NCBI RefSeq assembly: GCF_050908995.1
Contig: NC_135121.1
Span: 17,980,001-18,044,000 of the forward strand
Source of the DNA: Andrena cerasifolii
Taxonomy: Eukaryota > Arthropoda > Insecta > Hymenoptera > Andrenidae
Reading direction: 5' to 3'
DNA: 64,000 nucleotides
Part shown: piece by piece, positions 48,331 to 60,114 of the stretch
Position numbering within the stretch: the stretch's first letter is position 1
Layout: every line of letters starts with the position of its first letter
Translations under genes and position numbers: made by a program
Notes under the pieces: model-generated
Told to the model about the DNA's origin: nothing
The model's database searches: none
The model's input: only the letters and a program-made list of their open reading frames with translations

Positions 48331-51300
48331 GTGCACATAACCAACGTCGCTGACAACATCATTCACCTTGCATTACCGAACAAAGCTAAGGTAAATAATT
48401 GTTTATTAAACAAATGTAAAAATGCATGTAAAGCTTTATAACTTTCTACAGAAAGTTCCTTCGAGCTCAAACAAAAAAAAGCAATTAATAATTCATCTGA
48501 ATCATCTTGGATCAGGATGGAGAAAAAATAAGATGCTTTTGATAACGACTGATAAGAATATTGATCACCATTTCATCACTTTTGTTGGAATTCAATTATA
48601 TTCACGCATAGAAGGAGAGTCGAAGAGCAGTTGGAGAGCTTTGATCCCCTTGAAGCGTGGGGATTTTCCAAGATTCTTTGTCTTGTTTTAGGGACAGAAG
48701 GGATCCAGGGAAGGATGCGGAGGCGACAGTTTTCTTTTCCTCCGCGCAGAATCTTCATGGTGCAGAGACGCACCGCGCAAAAGTTTAAAGCCTACAGATT
48801 TGCTTTTCCCCGCTGCATCCAATATATCACTTCTGTTAATAAACATCATTCGATTTTACACTAAAAAAATTGAACTATCTGGCGTCAGCGTGTTTCCACG
48901 TCGAAGCGTTCGCAACCTGTGCACTGTTCCGGCTTGCTTTTACGTAGGTGCATTACGGAAAGCTTCGAAGTTATTGTTCGAGTGTCCCGAATGTTTGCTC
49001 CGCGCGAGTTAGGCAAGTCTGCCTCGCTCGGAATGGCCTGCCCGACTCGCAAGAGCGTTTCTTAAAACCCCGCGTCATTGAATGTGTTATTCCGTTATTA
49101 GCAACGCCGCAGACCAGTCCGGGGGCTAATTAAGGGGCACGCGTTCCGTGGCGCGTCGAAATGAAGCAGGATTAGAATTTTATCTCCGTCCCGTTTCTGC
49201 TCGGTTTCTCGTTTCTGCCGTCGCGGTCGACCGCGTAAACACGACCGAGCAACTCTCATTGTTCCATTGCGACGCGAATCCGCGTATTTTCGGCGCGGCT
49301 GCCCTCGCGTCGCGTCTTTCGCGAGCGAAAAGCGACACGGTCGCGACGTGTGCCACGATGCTGCACAAATTGCGCTCGACTATTTGCATCGTGACCCACT
49401 TACCTCGAGATACGTTCCCGTTTATTCGCGCCGGCGTTTCCTACGCAACGGACGTGGAGAAAAAAAGCGCGGTCACAACGGTGATTCTTCTCTTTTCACT
49501 CCCACAATTCCCCCCTTCCCCCGTTTCCTTTTCCTTCCCTCTCCCGTCCCCGCCTCGTTCCCATCCTTTCTTCGTGCCGCTATCAAAAGGGGGAAATTTT
49601 TACGCGAGCAATTATTCCACGGACGAGCGTATCGCGGCCGCGCAGCCACGCGAGATTGTAAATTACGAGAGATTTTTCGAGCTTTTCCCTGGATTACCGT
49701 ATATAATTAATTCCCGTGGCCCCGGGCCCGCCTGATAAATTTCAGCGTGATTAGGTTGCGCGTAATGCACGCTCTTCCCGCGGCCACGTCAAATTCGCGA
49801 TATAATTAATGCGCCGTTTTGCAATTCTCTCTAACGCGATGGCCGAGGACGCGGTGGAAAAAGTTCACTCGGGAGCCGGCCATAAATATTTATTCTACTT
49901 GGCGTGCCATGCGGCTTTTCATCATGCTGCGTCGATACCTGCGTATCATCTAGTTTATTACGTATTCCGTTGTAAAATTTAATATCTGCCAAAATTCCGC
50001 GGCCTCTCGCGTCCTCTGGTCTACGCGGGTACACGAATTCAGCGTAACGCATTCCGCGTGTATCACGTTTCGCGAGATGTGGCCCACGGTAATTGAAGCA
50101 CAGGAAATTTGAAACTGCGGAACGTGTTTTCGTGCCTCGATAGAATCGTTTCTTCCAAGCATCTCAAAGCTGTCTCTTTGGTTCCCTTCGCAAGCTTCTT
50201 TGGTGCAACCCTATCGCAAAGATTCTCGTATAAAAATCAATCTCACCCCCAGCACACGCACAATCGTGTTTCTCTGCGTTTAATAAGTCACCCGTGTCTT
50301 ATTCTAATCCTACATAGACTAAACAAACTATCTCATAACTATACCACTCATCGATTCCGAAACGACGCTGTTCTCGCATCGGCGGACGCAACTTGTCCAC
50401 CCAGCGTTATAGGCCCGGCTCTAACTCTAATTTACGCCCGAATGGAGTCACCTGCGCACTCCATGGGGAAACTTGCGGAGCTGCTGCCCCGCTCCTGACA
50501 CCCCCGTGCCGGTTTATATTATAGATGTACGTACGCGCGCTGCGGGGCCGGCTCCGAAAAGCCGCGCGTCGCTTCCCCATTTATCTGGCCCTGCCCCGTC
50601 GGGGTAGTTGCGCGTAACAGCGGAGGAAGGGGTGCTAGCTCTCGGCTAAGAGACCAACAGAAGCGATAGGGCATGCCCGAGGCACGGGCGCGCAATAGTA
50701 ATGGCCAAGTTACGCCATTGTGCGAAGTTCGGTCGCACCGAGCGGCCTGCACGCGCGCTGCGCTGCGTGCAATTGCGAGTGCCAGTCGCGAGCGTGCGAT
50801 TCGAGGGGGGAACGGGGGTGGATCGGGACGGTGGAGACAGTCAGAGGGGTTGGCGGCTGAGAGAGACGGGGAGGGCAGGTAGCAGCGGACGCAACAGAGG
50901 AACGAACTGGCGAGACAAAGAGTCAGACAGAAACGAGGGAGGAGGAGCGAAATGAAAAAGGGGTTAGAAAAGGGGGAGCGACAGGCACGCGGCGCGAGGG
51001 AAGAGGAAGACATCACGAGGGTGAAAGCAGGAGGGATAGCGCAGCGCGACCGGAACCGGATGCTCGTGCAGGAGCCACCGGAAGTGACCTCGTAATTCTC
51101 CCTTCCAACCCCTCTTCACCTAGTGCGCCACTGTTCCTCCACCCCACGGTTTTCCCCGGCCACCCCCTGCCACGTCCATCCAGCCATCAAGCCTGAATTA
51201 TAGGCCGCCTCTAAACCCTTTTGTCTGCGCTTTTCCTGTCGTGGATTCGAGACCCACCACCCCCACTCACCCCTAACGTCGCTCGTGATTTTCGGTCCGC

Positions 51301-52286
51301 TTTTGTTTTGCTTGCTGGAACGCCTGTCTTTACCTCCTGCCTCTGTTCCACCCCCCACCTCGCGGCTACCCTCTACGTCGTCTGTGCTCCCTTCTTCCCG
51401 AAGAAAGTGCGGCTTTATTGTCGCGAAAACGCCGACCGCCCAACCCCTTCGTTTACGGGCTTCCTGCGAAGCGATTGAGGCCTCGCTTAACATTTCCATT
51501 GCCGCGATGAGGACGCACAGTATTCCTATTTGCTGTATGCGATATATTGTCCACAAAAAAAACGATTTGGCAGGATTCACTGTAAAAAACAGGAAACACT
51601 GTAAAAAATCGGAAAAATCACATCTTCTGAAAGACACGTTTCAAGAATGCTCTCTCCAAATTTTATGAAGAAATTCGTAAAATTTACGGAGGTATAGTAT
51701 TTTCCGTTAAGCGGTGTCGAGCACGCGACCGAACCGAGCGGCACTTTCAACGCTTTTTTTTTCTCAGAATGATATTTTTCAACCGCGTTGACAGTATATA
51801 AAGGAAACTGTACATCCAATTGACATGAGTGAGGTCATTTATTGTACGAAAAGCCCATCTCTATTACGCAACGTTCAGGGTTTTTTAATTAACGGCCCCC
51901 TTCTATTTTTCTTATCGTCATTTTTCTCTAAAATATGAATTTTTTCACTGGTCCGCTATTTTGTTATCTTTAACGATATTGATTTTTATGTAGTCCTGTA
52001 ATAGACATAGGCTTCTAGTTTCTAAATATTTTTGACTTTTCGAATTCAGATTAACCGTATGGCTAAAGCACTGTCAACACCAGAGGATCGATTTTGCCGC
52101 AGCGCAAATTTTGACGAAGAGTATACGAGAAACGGATTCATGAATTCGCTTGGAAAAAAATTATTTTACTCTTTAGTATGTACATACTAACTATACTAAG
52201 CAATACGTCGATTTACTTGCGTTGTTTGGTTGAAAAAATTCCCGAATATACCCTTAGTTTTCAGACAACTACAGTGTTTTCTCCCC
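48331..52286. other. 3' part of the retroelement, then unique sequence
   Basis: 48331-48480 is the probable 3' tail of the retrotransposon, ending near CAAACAAAAAAAAG. After that the sequence is partly CpG-rich (48880-51110), with long overlapping frames on both strands (49148-49735, 49267-49710, 50519-51016, 51116-51637). Their translations are low-complexity or arginine/serine/proline-rich, and none is accepted. GTAAAAAACAGGAAACACTG near 51582 has a short internal repeat. 51640-52286 is AT-rich with nothing recognised. Confidence 0.45.
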
Positions 52287-52960
52287 TTAAGTGGGTACAT
52301 GGATATTTCGGGGTCAAAAAATCGAAAATTTTTTCGACTGTTTATGATAGCCACAAGTCATAGAAGTATTTTAAAAAAGATTTCACTGAAAAATTCGAAA
52401 AATTGCGAGAGTTAAAGCGTAAAAAGTAACGGGTGGTTTTCTCAAAACTAAGTTTCTCAAAACGGTGAACATCGTAACTCAAGAACGAATGGATATTTTT
52501 TGTTGAAATTTTAAACAAACCTAAAAAACATGTTTCTCCACAATGTGGGACTCGCTCACTAAGATCGCATAACTTTAACAACATTTAAGACAACATTTAT
52601 CACAGAATAACTTCAGTAAAATCCTTCAAAGTGAATTTTTATAAAAATATTTCAACCGAGTTCCACATTGTAGATTTTAAGTTAAAGGATACTCATATAC
52701 AGAGATTTTGCTTTTAGATGAGTCGGTGAATCGGAATCGTGTTCACCTCATGGAGGCGCGCGTTACGCAAGCAGTAACTTCGACGTCTTCTATATTAATT
52801 AATTTTTAATATTTTCTAAACATTCTTATTTGAAAATCCGTCTTACATCCCTAAGAAAGAATTGTTAAATGAGCAAATGGTTTAAGTTATTACTGGCTCT
52901 ACAATCTAGCCTAGAAGCAACCATTCATTTCAGCTGTCTAATACCCATGTACCCCCTTAA
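52287..52960 (-). mobile_element. TTAA-flanked MITE, family A copy 2 (reverse)
   Basis: TTAA is present at 52287-52290 and 52957-52960. Read on minus, it begins TTAAGGGGGTACATGGGTAT and follows the copy at 9698 along its length, through GACAGCTGAAAT, AGCCAGTAAT, AACTTAAACCA and CTACAATGTGGAACTCGGT. This 674-bp copy keeps a segment of about 85 bp (near 52700-52785) missing from the first copy. The far end carries CAAAAAATCGAAAATTTT just inside the terminus. No transposase frame. Two copies with TTAA at all four ends make transposition the clear explanation. Confidence 0.88.
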
Positions 52961-55026
52961 GAAATAAATACCAGCTAATCGCGAAGGAAAGAAACAGTAT
53001 TTGTGCTCGATACCAGAAGGAGTGGGAGAAGAACTACTGTTCTACAGATTATCGGACCTATCCGCGACAAAAAAAAAATTGGCGTATTAGAGGTAAGTCG
53101 GTCGATCGAATTCTCGGATTAATGGGACGCAGGAGTTCCTCCGCGATCATTGTTACCTGTGCGTCGGAACGAGAATACCGCGAAGAATAGGGGAAAGGTG
53201 AGAATAATGGGCCACCGCGAAAAGTCTTCTGGAAATACCTGAAGCGTTTTTTTATTCAAGAACGCGCGAGCCACCGGCGCCCCACTTACCGAATCCCAAG
53301 AACAATACGTGTGCGCCAGCCTGCCGCTGTGTGGGTACGCTTAGTTTCTCTCCGAGGACACTTTACAAAGATAATATAAAGTGGAGCGTGGCCTTGGGAA
53401 CTCCGAGACGTTACTCTAATTGTTAAGTAACGGCGCGAAGACAATTGCTGGAACGTGGGTGCCGCGCGACGTCACGCTGCATTCAGCATTTAAATCGAAG
53501 GATTTGACGGGGTTACCGCGCAGCATGGAAAGTAGAATGCAGAAGGTGGGTGAAGTTTCCTACGACTGCATAAACTCCTCCGACTCGATAAATAAATAAC
53601 GCGCGAAATACGATTTACGACTCGTGGCCGCGTTTACCTTTCGCGTCGGATAGGACGACGCAATGGAACGGCAAGCGGGAACGCAGTTACGTAAACTTTC
53701 AGGACTTATTATTGCGCTTAATGACAATTACCGTTCAAAATATCCTGGCAACTTTTGGAGCAGTGACGCGAGCGCCGAGAATTTCCTTGGAAAAACTCGC
53801 GTCCAGTTTGGAAACTTAATCCATTGGGGGATGAAGTTCCCTTTGGGGCGATTGAAAATGTCTTTCGGTCCCTTTACCGGGAGTTGGGTAAGAAAGCAGC
53901 GGAACTACAGAGCCGCGGTACGTCACAAAGGAATGAAACTGGCGACGAGGCTCTTAGCAATTCTTTCCCGATGATATAACACTTCGTCACATCCGTCGCG
54001 CTATCGCCCACTCTCGTTGCGCGCAGGTCGCGTCGCAGGCTGGCGCCGGGGGCCGTCAATTTTCCAGGTGGCGCGTAAATTATTAATTACTCGGGATCGT
54101 TCGCGCGCGGCTGGCCCCGCATTGAACGCGTTCAATCGACTCGAAATCGGCAGCGAGCGGTGGAATTCCATGAATTCGCAGCGCTGAACGGCGATCGAAC
54201 GGCGAGAGAGTGCAATTCCATAGTAATTTCGAGCGTCTAGGTCCTAGGTGGACGCGTTCGCGACGATCCGTCGCGCGGTAAATCGCGACGGAGGAAATCC
54301 CGGGGGTGGTGACTGGACAGGGGCGGGCGGGGGTGGCGGGCGTAAGATGCAGAAGCGGGTGGAAAAAGAAACGAGAATTAATTTCCGTTAATTGCTCCGA
54401 ACTGAAGTTTGCTGAGAGCGTTTTATCGAATTGAAAGCCTTTCAGCGTGGCCCTTTCCCGGGGCTCACCGTCAGATGAAATGCCGAATAGACAGGATCGA
54501 GGGGGAGGCCGTCGTCTACACGTGCACGCAGCCCACCCCGTGTCTATGTGCCCGTGGAAAGCAACGTTAAGAGGGAAAGAGGAGCAACAGCCGGCAGAGA
54601 GTGAGCTAAACGCCGGCAATTCGGAGCACTCTGTTCCCTGATTGCATTTAATTACACATGCCCAGGCCCCACGGTCCACTGCAATTGCTACATTGTACGG
54701 CGGGACAGCTAAGCTTCCTAGAGGCACTCGTCGTCCAACGGTGCTCGCCCTCCCGCCCCTCACTCTCCTGCCCGATAGATAGCTGGACACGATGCCGCTC
54801 CGCTAGTCCGCCCAACTTCCCTGCGAAGCGTTCACCAGCATTCCAGTGCCCTGTGCCTCTAAACATATCTCCCTATTTCGCGTCTAGGGTGCCAGTCCCC
54901 TGCCGATGGATCTTAACAACGACGCGACGGGGAATACGGGGGAGGAAAGAAACGTGGCGTCGCGTGTGCAGCCTGAATGGCAATGCATGTTAAATAACAC
55001 GGTTCGATAAATTTGACTTCTTTTTC
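52961..55026. other. Unique sequence, long chance frames
   Basis: Besides the exon candidate at 53290-53360 (-), the block holds the longest frame in the window (54083-54790, minus, 235 codons). That frame lies in CpG-rich sequence, overlaps plus frames (54447-54641, 54658-54993) and shows no recognisable domain, so it is probably not a gene. Nothing else is seen. Confidence 0.4.
53290..53360 (-). CDS. Weak candidate exon of unknown function
   Basis: On minus, a 71-nt segment lies between the acceptor-like TATTATCTTTGTAAAG and a strong donor, TTCG|GTAAGTGGGG. Two frames are open; one reads VLGEKLSVPTQRQAGAHVLF, then LGF. The acceptor is a poor match and the length is not a multiple of three, so it could equally be a 5' leader exon or chance. 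Confidence 0.22.
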
Positions 55027-55602
55027 GGACTTCTAACATTCAATAGCTGTTCCTTATAGGTTTTTCGTCCCCTGAAAACGAATCCGCAAACCGTTCGTCG
55101 CCATCACCCTCAGGTTTTGAGAAATTCGAATTTGAAAAGAAACAGCAAATTTTCAAATTTGAACATTTTTTGTGTGGAAACTGTAATACTTATTCGGTTG
55201 CTCGTCGCGTCAAATTATTCTATGAACCCTCCCGGATACAACGATATAAGTTATTATTGCATTATGAACATTTAAATATGTTCCAACAACGATTATAGGG
55301 GAAAGGACACCCGAAATGCACCCATTTTTGAAGATATCTTTCAATTTATTTCCAAAACTAAGGGTCTAGGAGGAAATCTGACTAGTCCACGAGATGCAGC
55401 AGACATTTTGCCTTCGGGAAGCATCAACAGAAGTGGTAAGTCAAGTTTCGACACAAAAGATGTTCAAAGTTGAAAGTTTGCAGTTTTTTTCAAATTCGAA
55501 TTTCTCAAAAACTGACGAAACGGTGATGGCGACAAACGGTTTGCGGATTCGTTTTCAGGGGACGAAAACCTATAAGAAACGGCTATTGAATGTTACAAGT
55601 CC
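55027..55602. mobile_element. Foldback MITE with arms of about 130 bp
   Basis: The left arm begins GGACTTCTAACATTCAATAG and the reversed right arm GGACTTGTAACATTCAATAG. They continue together through GTCCCCTGAAAACGAATCCG, CGCCATCACC and GAAATTCGAATTTGAAAA for roughly 130 bp each, leaving about 300 bp between them. The total is 576 bp. No certain target duplication is seen; an alternative boundary at internal TA dinucleotides (TA|ACATTC) is possible. The interior has no transposase frame. Arms are well preserved, with scattered substitutions and a small indel. Confidence 0.82.
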
Positions 55603-56941
55603 AGATGACTGTCGAATTGTGTGATCGAAGCATTGAAGATTTCAACGTCCTGGGCGTGGGGATTCCGCGAACTCTGAATTAAAATTGCGTGAAAGGGTGC
55701 TTAGCGAGTACTACTTAGGATAGTTACAGAATACTGTAATATCCTCTGAATGCGCGCATTGACTCGCGGCAGTTAGAGTAATTGAGATATGCGCGTGTAT
55801 ATGTTTAGAGTATCGAGTCTCTCGCGTCATATTTCAGATATTCACTCATCGCCGTGGATGCGGGAGAGGGTAATTTGATCGATAACACGGCGGAGGTAGG
55901 AGATATCGAGTGAATGCGAGGGAAGTTTTAGGAAATATACGGGGATGCAAACTTTTCAAGGATTCCACCGGCGGTATAACAATTGGGGCATATTCTATGG
56001 CAATCTAATTAAGCTTCCGGGCGAAGTTTCCTCCGAGTCATAATACCCTGCCGTTCGAGGAGTAGTCGCATCGCTCTATTCAGCCTGTTAGTGTATTAAT
56101 ACTATCGACAGCACGGTAATTTAACTGAAATTGCGGTTATTTTTGGCGTGGCGTAAGCTTCTTACGAGTTTCGGTAGACTTTGCTATTAATTACTTCAAA
56201 TTCCGTGACAGAATTTCGGTGGAAATAGGCGGCTCTGCGAGCCGAGGAGCACCTATTTCGCCATTAACTATCCACGCGAAATTTATCCCGTATCGATACT
56301 ATCATTTTTCGAAAGATCAAATTTTCTAGATCGAGTTTTCTAAAAAAAATTTAAAATATCGCCTACGCGACTCGTGCCTGCTAACCTAAATTAAAGTAAT
56401 GCGATTCCAGACACTGGCTGATCAAAGCAACCACGCAGCCTCGGAACGAGGGGCTTTTTGATCGTCAATGTCGATGAGATGCATATGTCGATCAGCTCTA
56501 ATCAAACATTCGGATATCCCGATAACGAGGCAGAGAAAAAAAACTCTGGCGATATGCTTCTATCTTTCGTTGATCTCGTTCAATTACACGAATCGATTCG
56601 CTCAGAGCACTGTGCAACTATCGAGCTGGACGAGCGGTCGCTAAGCTCCCCTGAGATACTCGAAGGGTCGATAGATAAACGAGTAATGGCACTGGCAATG
56701 TAAATGCATGAAACTCGTTTACAGAATGTTCTACATCCAGGGATCCTTATCCAGAGGCACATAACCACCCATCTTCCACTGTTCCGGTCTGCCGTGCCCG
56801 CGAGTGTTCAATGGTCGTGGGATCAATAGGATCCATGTGCACACATGAATTGGAATCAATTTGATGCTTGCCGGGGTTTCATCATCCACTGATGTTGAAC
56901 CATGTTAAAACATGAAACGAACATGTGTTACATCTTTTAAA
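55603..56941. other. Unique sequence with one small open frame
   Basis: A plus frame open from 56422 to TAA 56701-56703 gives about 90 residues with a varied, acidic composition (for example HMSISSNQTFGYPDNEAEKK). The nearest acceptor-like site is AACCACGCAG at 56438. In sequence of average GC this is longer than most chance frames, but it has no recognised domain and no start codon context. The rest is unremarkable. Confidence 0.35.
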
Positions 56942-57401
56942 TAAGGAAAATGTCCCAATACCTGGACACTAGTGTAAATAATACTGATTATTACATTTAA
57001 TATTCGCTTTATCCATAAAATAACTATTTTATTCAATTATTCGAATATTTAATAAAATATATTCATGTACATATTTTTTTTAGTAAACTTGTAACACTCA
57101 TAATAAAAATAAATTTTCTGGAACTCTCCAGTTTACACCGTTTTAGTATTGTTCTTATCTGATTTGCTAAACAGTCTCTACATTTTCTTAATTGGGCCAT
57201 TATTAGAGTTTTTATGATTTTTCAATATTTTACAAAATTATTCAATTCAATAACATGCTGTTTTTTTTAAATGATAAAGTACACGCAGTGCCCCACGTAA
57301 TTGCAAAATCGTTTTTATATAAATCGACTTGTATAACTGCAAAATTCTCAATCGCGCTTCCGGCGTACCTTAAATGTCCAGGTATTGGGACATTTACCTT
57401 A
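56942..57401. mobile_element. TA-flanked MITE, TGTCCCAATACCTGG ends
   Basis: The left terminus AGGAAAATGTCCCAATACCT and the reversed right terminus AGGTAAATGTCCCAATACCT differ at one position in about 23. Both continue GGACA. TA flanks both ends (56942-56943 and 57400-57401). The 456-bp interior is AT-rich and non-coding. The end motif is related to the element at 35498, so both probably used related transposases of Tc1/mariner type. Confidence 0.85.
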
Positions 57402-59013
57402 GATGAACCGTTGGCATTTCAGCGACGGTGACACGCGGAGTAATACGCATGAAAAATGTGAAACTCGTTTAGAGGATATGTCAAAAGAAAATGGAACAAA
57501 GGTTTAATGCTTTTGCTTTACTTTATTAGTCTAATTAAGCGCTTTGTTTCGACACAATTACAGCTCTCCATCCCGCGAAAATTTCACTGGGCAGGGTAGT
57601 AATTCTGTTTTCAGTGAATAGTTACTCACGTTTTTATAGCATCGTAAAAAAAAAAAAGAAAGATAGAGGCGAGTCGAGGATGCTGAAAATACAGAAAATT
57701 ATAACCGAAATAAAATTGGGTCACGCAGAATACGAGCGCGCATGCTTTTACCGTTTATATTCGCCCGCGTCGGGGGCAGGCATGAAATTAAAGGAATTAA
57801 AATTATGTAATTCAGAGTTCCCTTTCAAAGACTCCGGATGCGCAGGCATCGTTCAATACGCGTTGCCACCGCGCTGAAAAATCGGCAAAATTTCAACCGT
57901 TGAATTTCAAAGCAATTCCATACTTTTCGTTAAATCCTCGCGGCTTCGAAATTTGTTTCGAGTGACCTGAAAATCCACCGAGCTCTGGCAATCTCTGCCT
58001 CGCGGTGCAATTGAAAATTCATAGTCACAATATCGCGAATTGTAGAAGCTATTATTCGAATGATCACATAACGCGAGGCCCCGCGCTTGCTCGTTGCAGC
58101 GCGATTCCAAGTTGGCCAGCTGTCACGAATAATTGTGACTGATAATGAACTGCAACGACCTGGTCACCAGCATCATCGATCGACACGTTCGACTTCCGTC
58201 CCCCAACGTGTGCGCGTTCCGTCCGGCGGTACGTGCAAGTTAATCTGAAAATTTGCAGACACGCAGCATCCAGAAAAAAGGCAATCCTACCCCCATCCCC
58301 GACGGATTCCTAATTAATTCCCGCGGCTAATTGGACGGAAATGAAGATTAAAAAGTTCGCTGGTCCGCTAACAAGAGACAAAGCGGAAAAGAAATAGGCA
58401 GGGACAGAGGAGCGCGGAGGTCAACGTGCAGCCGAGGAAAAGAACACCGGAATGGCGGCGAAGACGTCAGGGGCTGGCCGCCAGTTTCCAAGGTAAATTG
58501 GCAATTTAACAAATTTGCAAAGTTCCCGAGCCTGGAACTTGGGCGTTCCTAGCCGCTCCTAAGAGTGCAGAAGCGTCCCGGGTAACATAAATACGTATAG
58601 ACGTATTTATACGCGCGTACAGGAAGTCTCGAGAACGAAACAGTTAAAGTCCCCCTGCTCGCGCGACTAATAACTTTGGTCAAGTTGCTCGATTTCTGCT
58701 AGAGCGTGCCGCTTCTGTCGATAGGTACAGAAATGCACGCGTGTAATTGACGCCTTTGGAGAGCATTTATTACGCGCTTCGATCAACGAAGCAACTCAAT
58801 GGACGAGGCTATCAGGGCTCGCTGCGATATGGATGGCTTAGTGAACAAATATTGTATGTCCACTTTTTGTGAAATTTCAGTTTTTATATGCAAAAAATAA
58901 TTCTTCACTGTTTCTTTATGCTGTATAAAAATCACATTTATATCTGCCGCATAAATTTGTCGAAAATAATATTTCTGTTCATTGTAACAAAAAAAAATTA
59001 ATACCAAATTACT
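57402..59013. other. Unique sequence, no supported gene
   Basis: A 12-A run sits at about 57647. A perfect 9-bp palindrome, TAAATACGT-ATAG-ACGTATTTA, lies at 58588-58609. The plus frame at 57614-57877 runs through the poly-A stretch and has no recognised product. Otherwise nothing is seen. Confidence 0.45.
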
Positions 59014-60114
59014 TAGGGTCATTCTGGGAATATGCCACAGTTAAATTTGAAACGTGATCTTTCGCAAGTATAAGTAGATACAGGGAAAAAGATAAAACCA
59101 TATGAAAGTGTAACTAATTCTGTGGATTGACTAATAAGGAGAGATATGTAACTTTTATAGTTCAATGAGAAACGTAGAAATGCAAAAGTCCTCGAAAGTG
59201 GCATAGTACCCAAGTGGTGGGTAAATATGCCACAAGGTCTGAGGTAATATGCCACAAGCTATGAAATGCCAACTAATCACTCAAATTTTGGAGAATCAAC
59301 AATGTTTTAAACTATTTAAGGTATAAGTAACTAATAACAAATATTTGAACTCAATGAAACATAAAATATATTTGAAAAAACAGCTATTTCTTACAAACTA
59401 AACAGTCTCCAATCTCTACGCAGTGTTCGTGGACCCACTTTTTACAACAAGTAGTTTTTACCCAATCAAGTTTAGGTCCTTTTTTTATCGTAATAATATA
59501 GTTCACATATTGCACAATAGTTGTAATTTTATGCATCAGTCGAATCGTCATAAGAAAGATCTACATTCTCAAAATTTGTTCTATATTGTAGTACGAGCAT
59601 CATTCACCATTCGAATGGCTTCCTTTAAATTTTCTTCTGACCATGCAGCACGGTTTGAAGTTCGTACATACTTCTTAGGCATGCTTCTAATACGAAAAAA
59701 AAACACTCGATGGTATTAAATAAAAAGAGTTATAAAAATATTAGTTTGTGGCATATTACTCCACACAGTCATAAAAGGAATGATTGAAAATCTCTCCACA
59801 AAGTACATAGTTTTAATGGATGTGTGAGAGGTTATAAAATTCGTATGTTACTATACTTTATCATAATCTATTGATTTTTTGTAGAACTACTCACACAAAT
59901 GTATAATCTGCATTCTAGTTACAGTGTGAAATTATATCAAGACGATACATTCATAACTTACCAGGATTTACTGAAAATAAAAGAAGGTAAAAGCCAAAAT
60001 CTATTGTCGTCTTAGCAGTTACACTAAATTGAGCGGAATTAGCGCAAATATAATGCCAACTGTGCATTATTTAAAAAATGATTGAGAAGTGGCATATTAC
60101 CCCGAGTGACCCTA
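59014..60114. mobile_element. TA-flanked element with iterated ATATGCCAC motifs
   Basis: The termini read GGGTCATTCTGGGAATATGC on the left (59016) and GGGTCACTCGGGGTAATATG when the right end is reversed (60112). Both run on to GCCAC, and TA flanks lie at 59014-59015 and 60113-60114. Inside, GGCATA-TTACC or its complement recurs at about 59198, 59225, 59245 and 59747 in both orientations. The 1.1-kb interior is AT-rich with only short frames. Repeated subterminal sites of this sort usually bind transposase. Tc1/mariner-like by target site; no transposase is visible. Confidence 0.78.

Noticed and set aside
49148..49735. 195-codon plus frame
   Set aside because: Overlaps a 147-codon frame in another phase and a minus frame; proline/serine/arginine-rich translation typical of chance frames here.
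54083..54790. Longest open frame in the window, 235 codons on minus
   Set aside because: It lies in CpG-rich, stop-poor sequence with overlapping plus frames, has no recognisable domain and no splice or conservation support.
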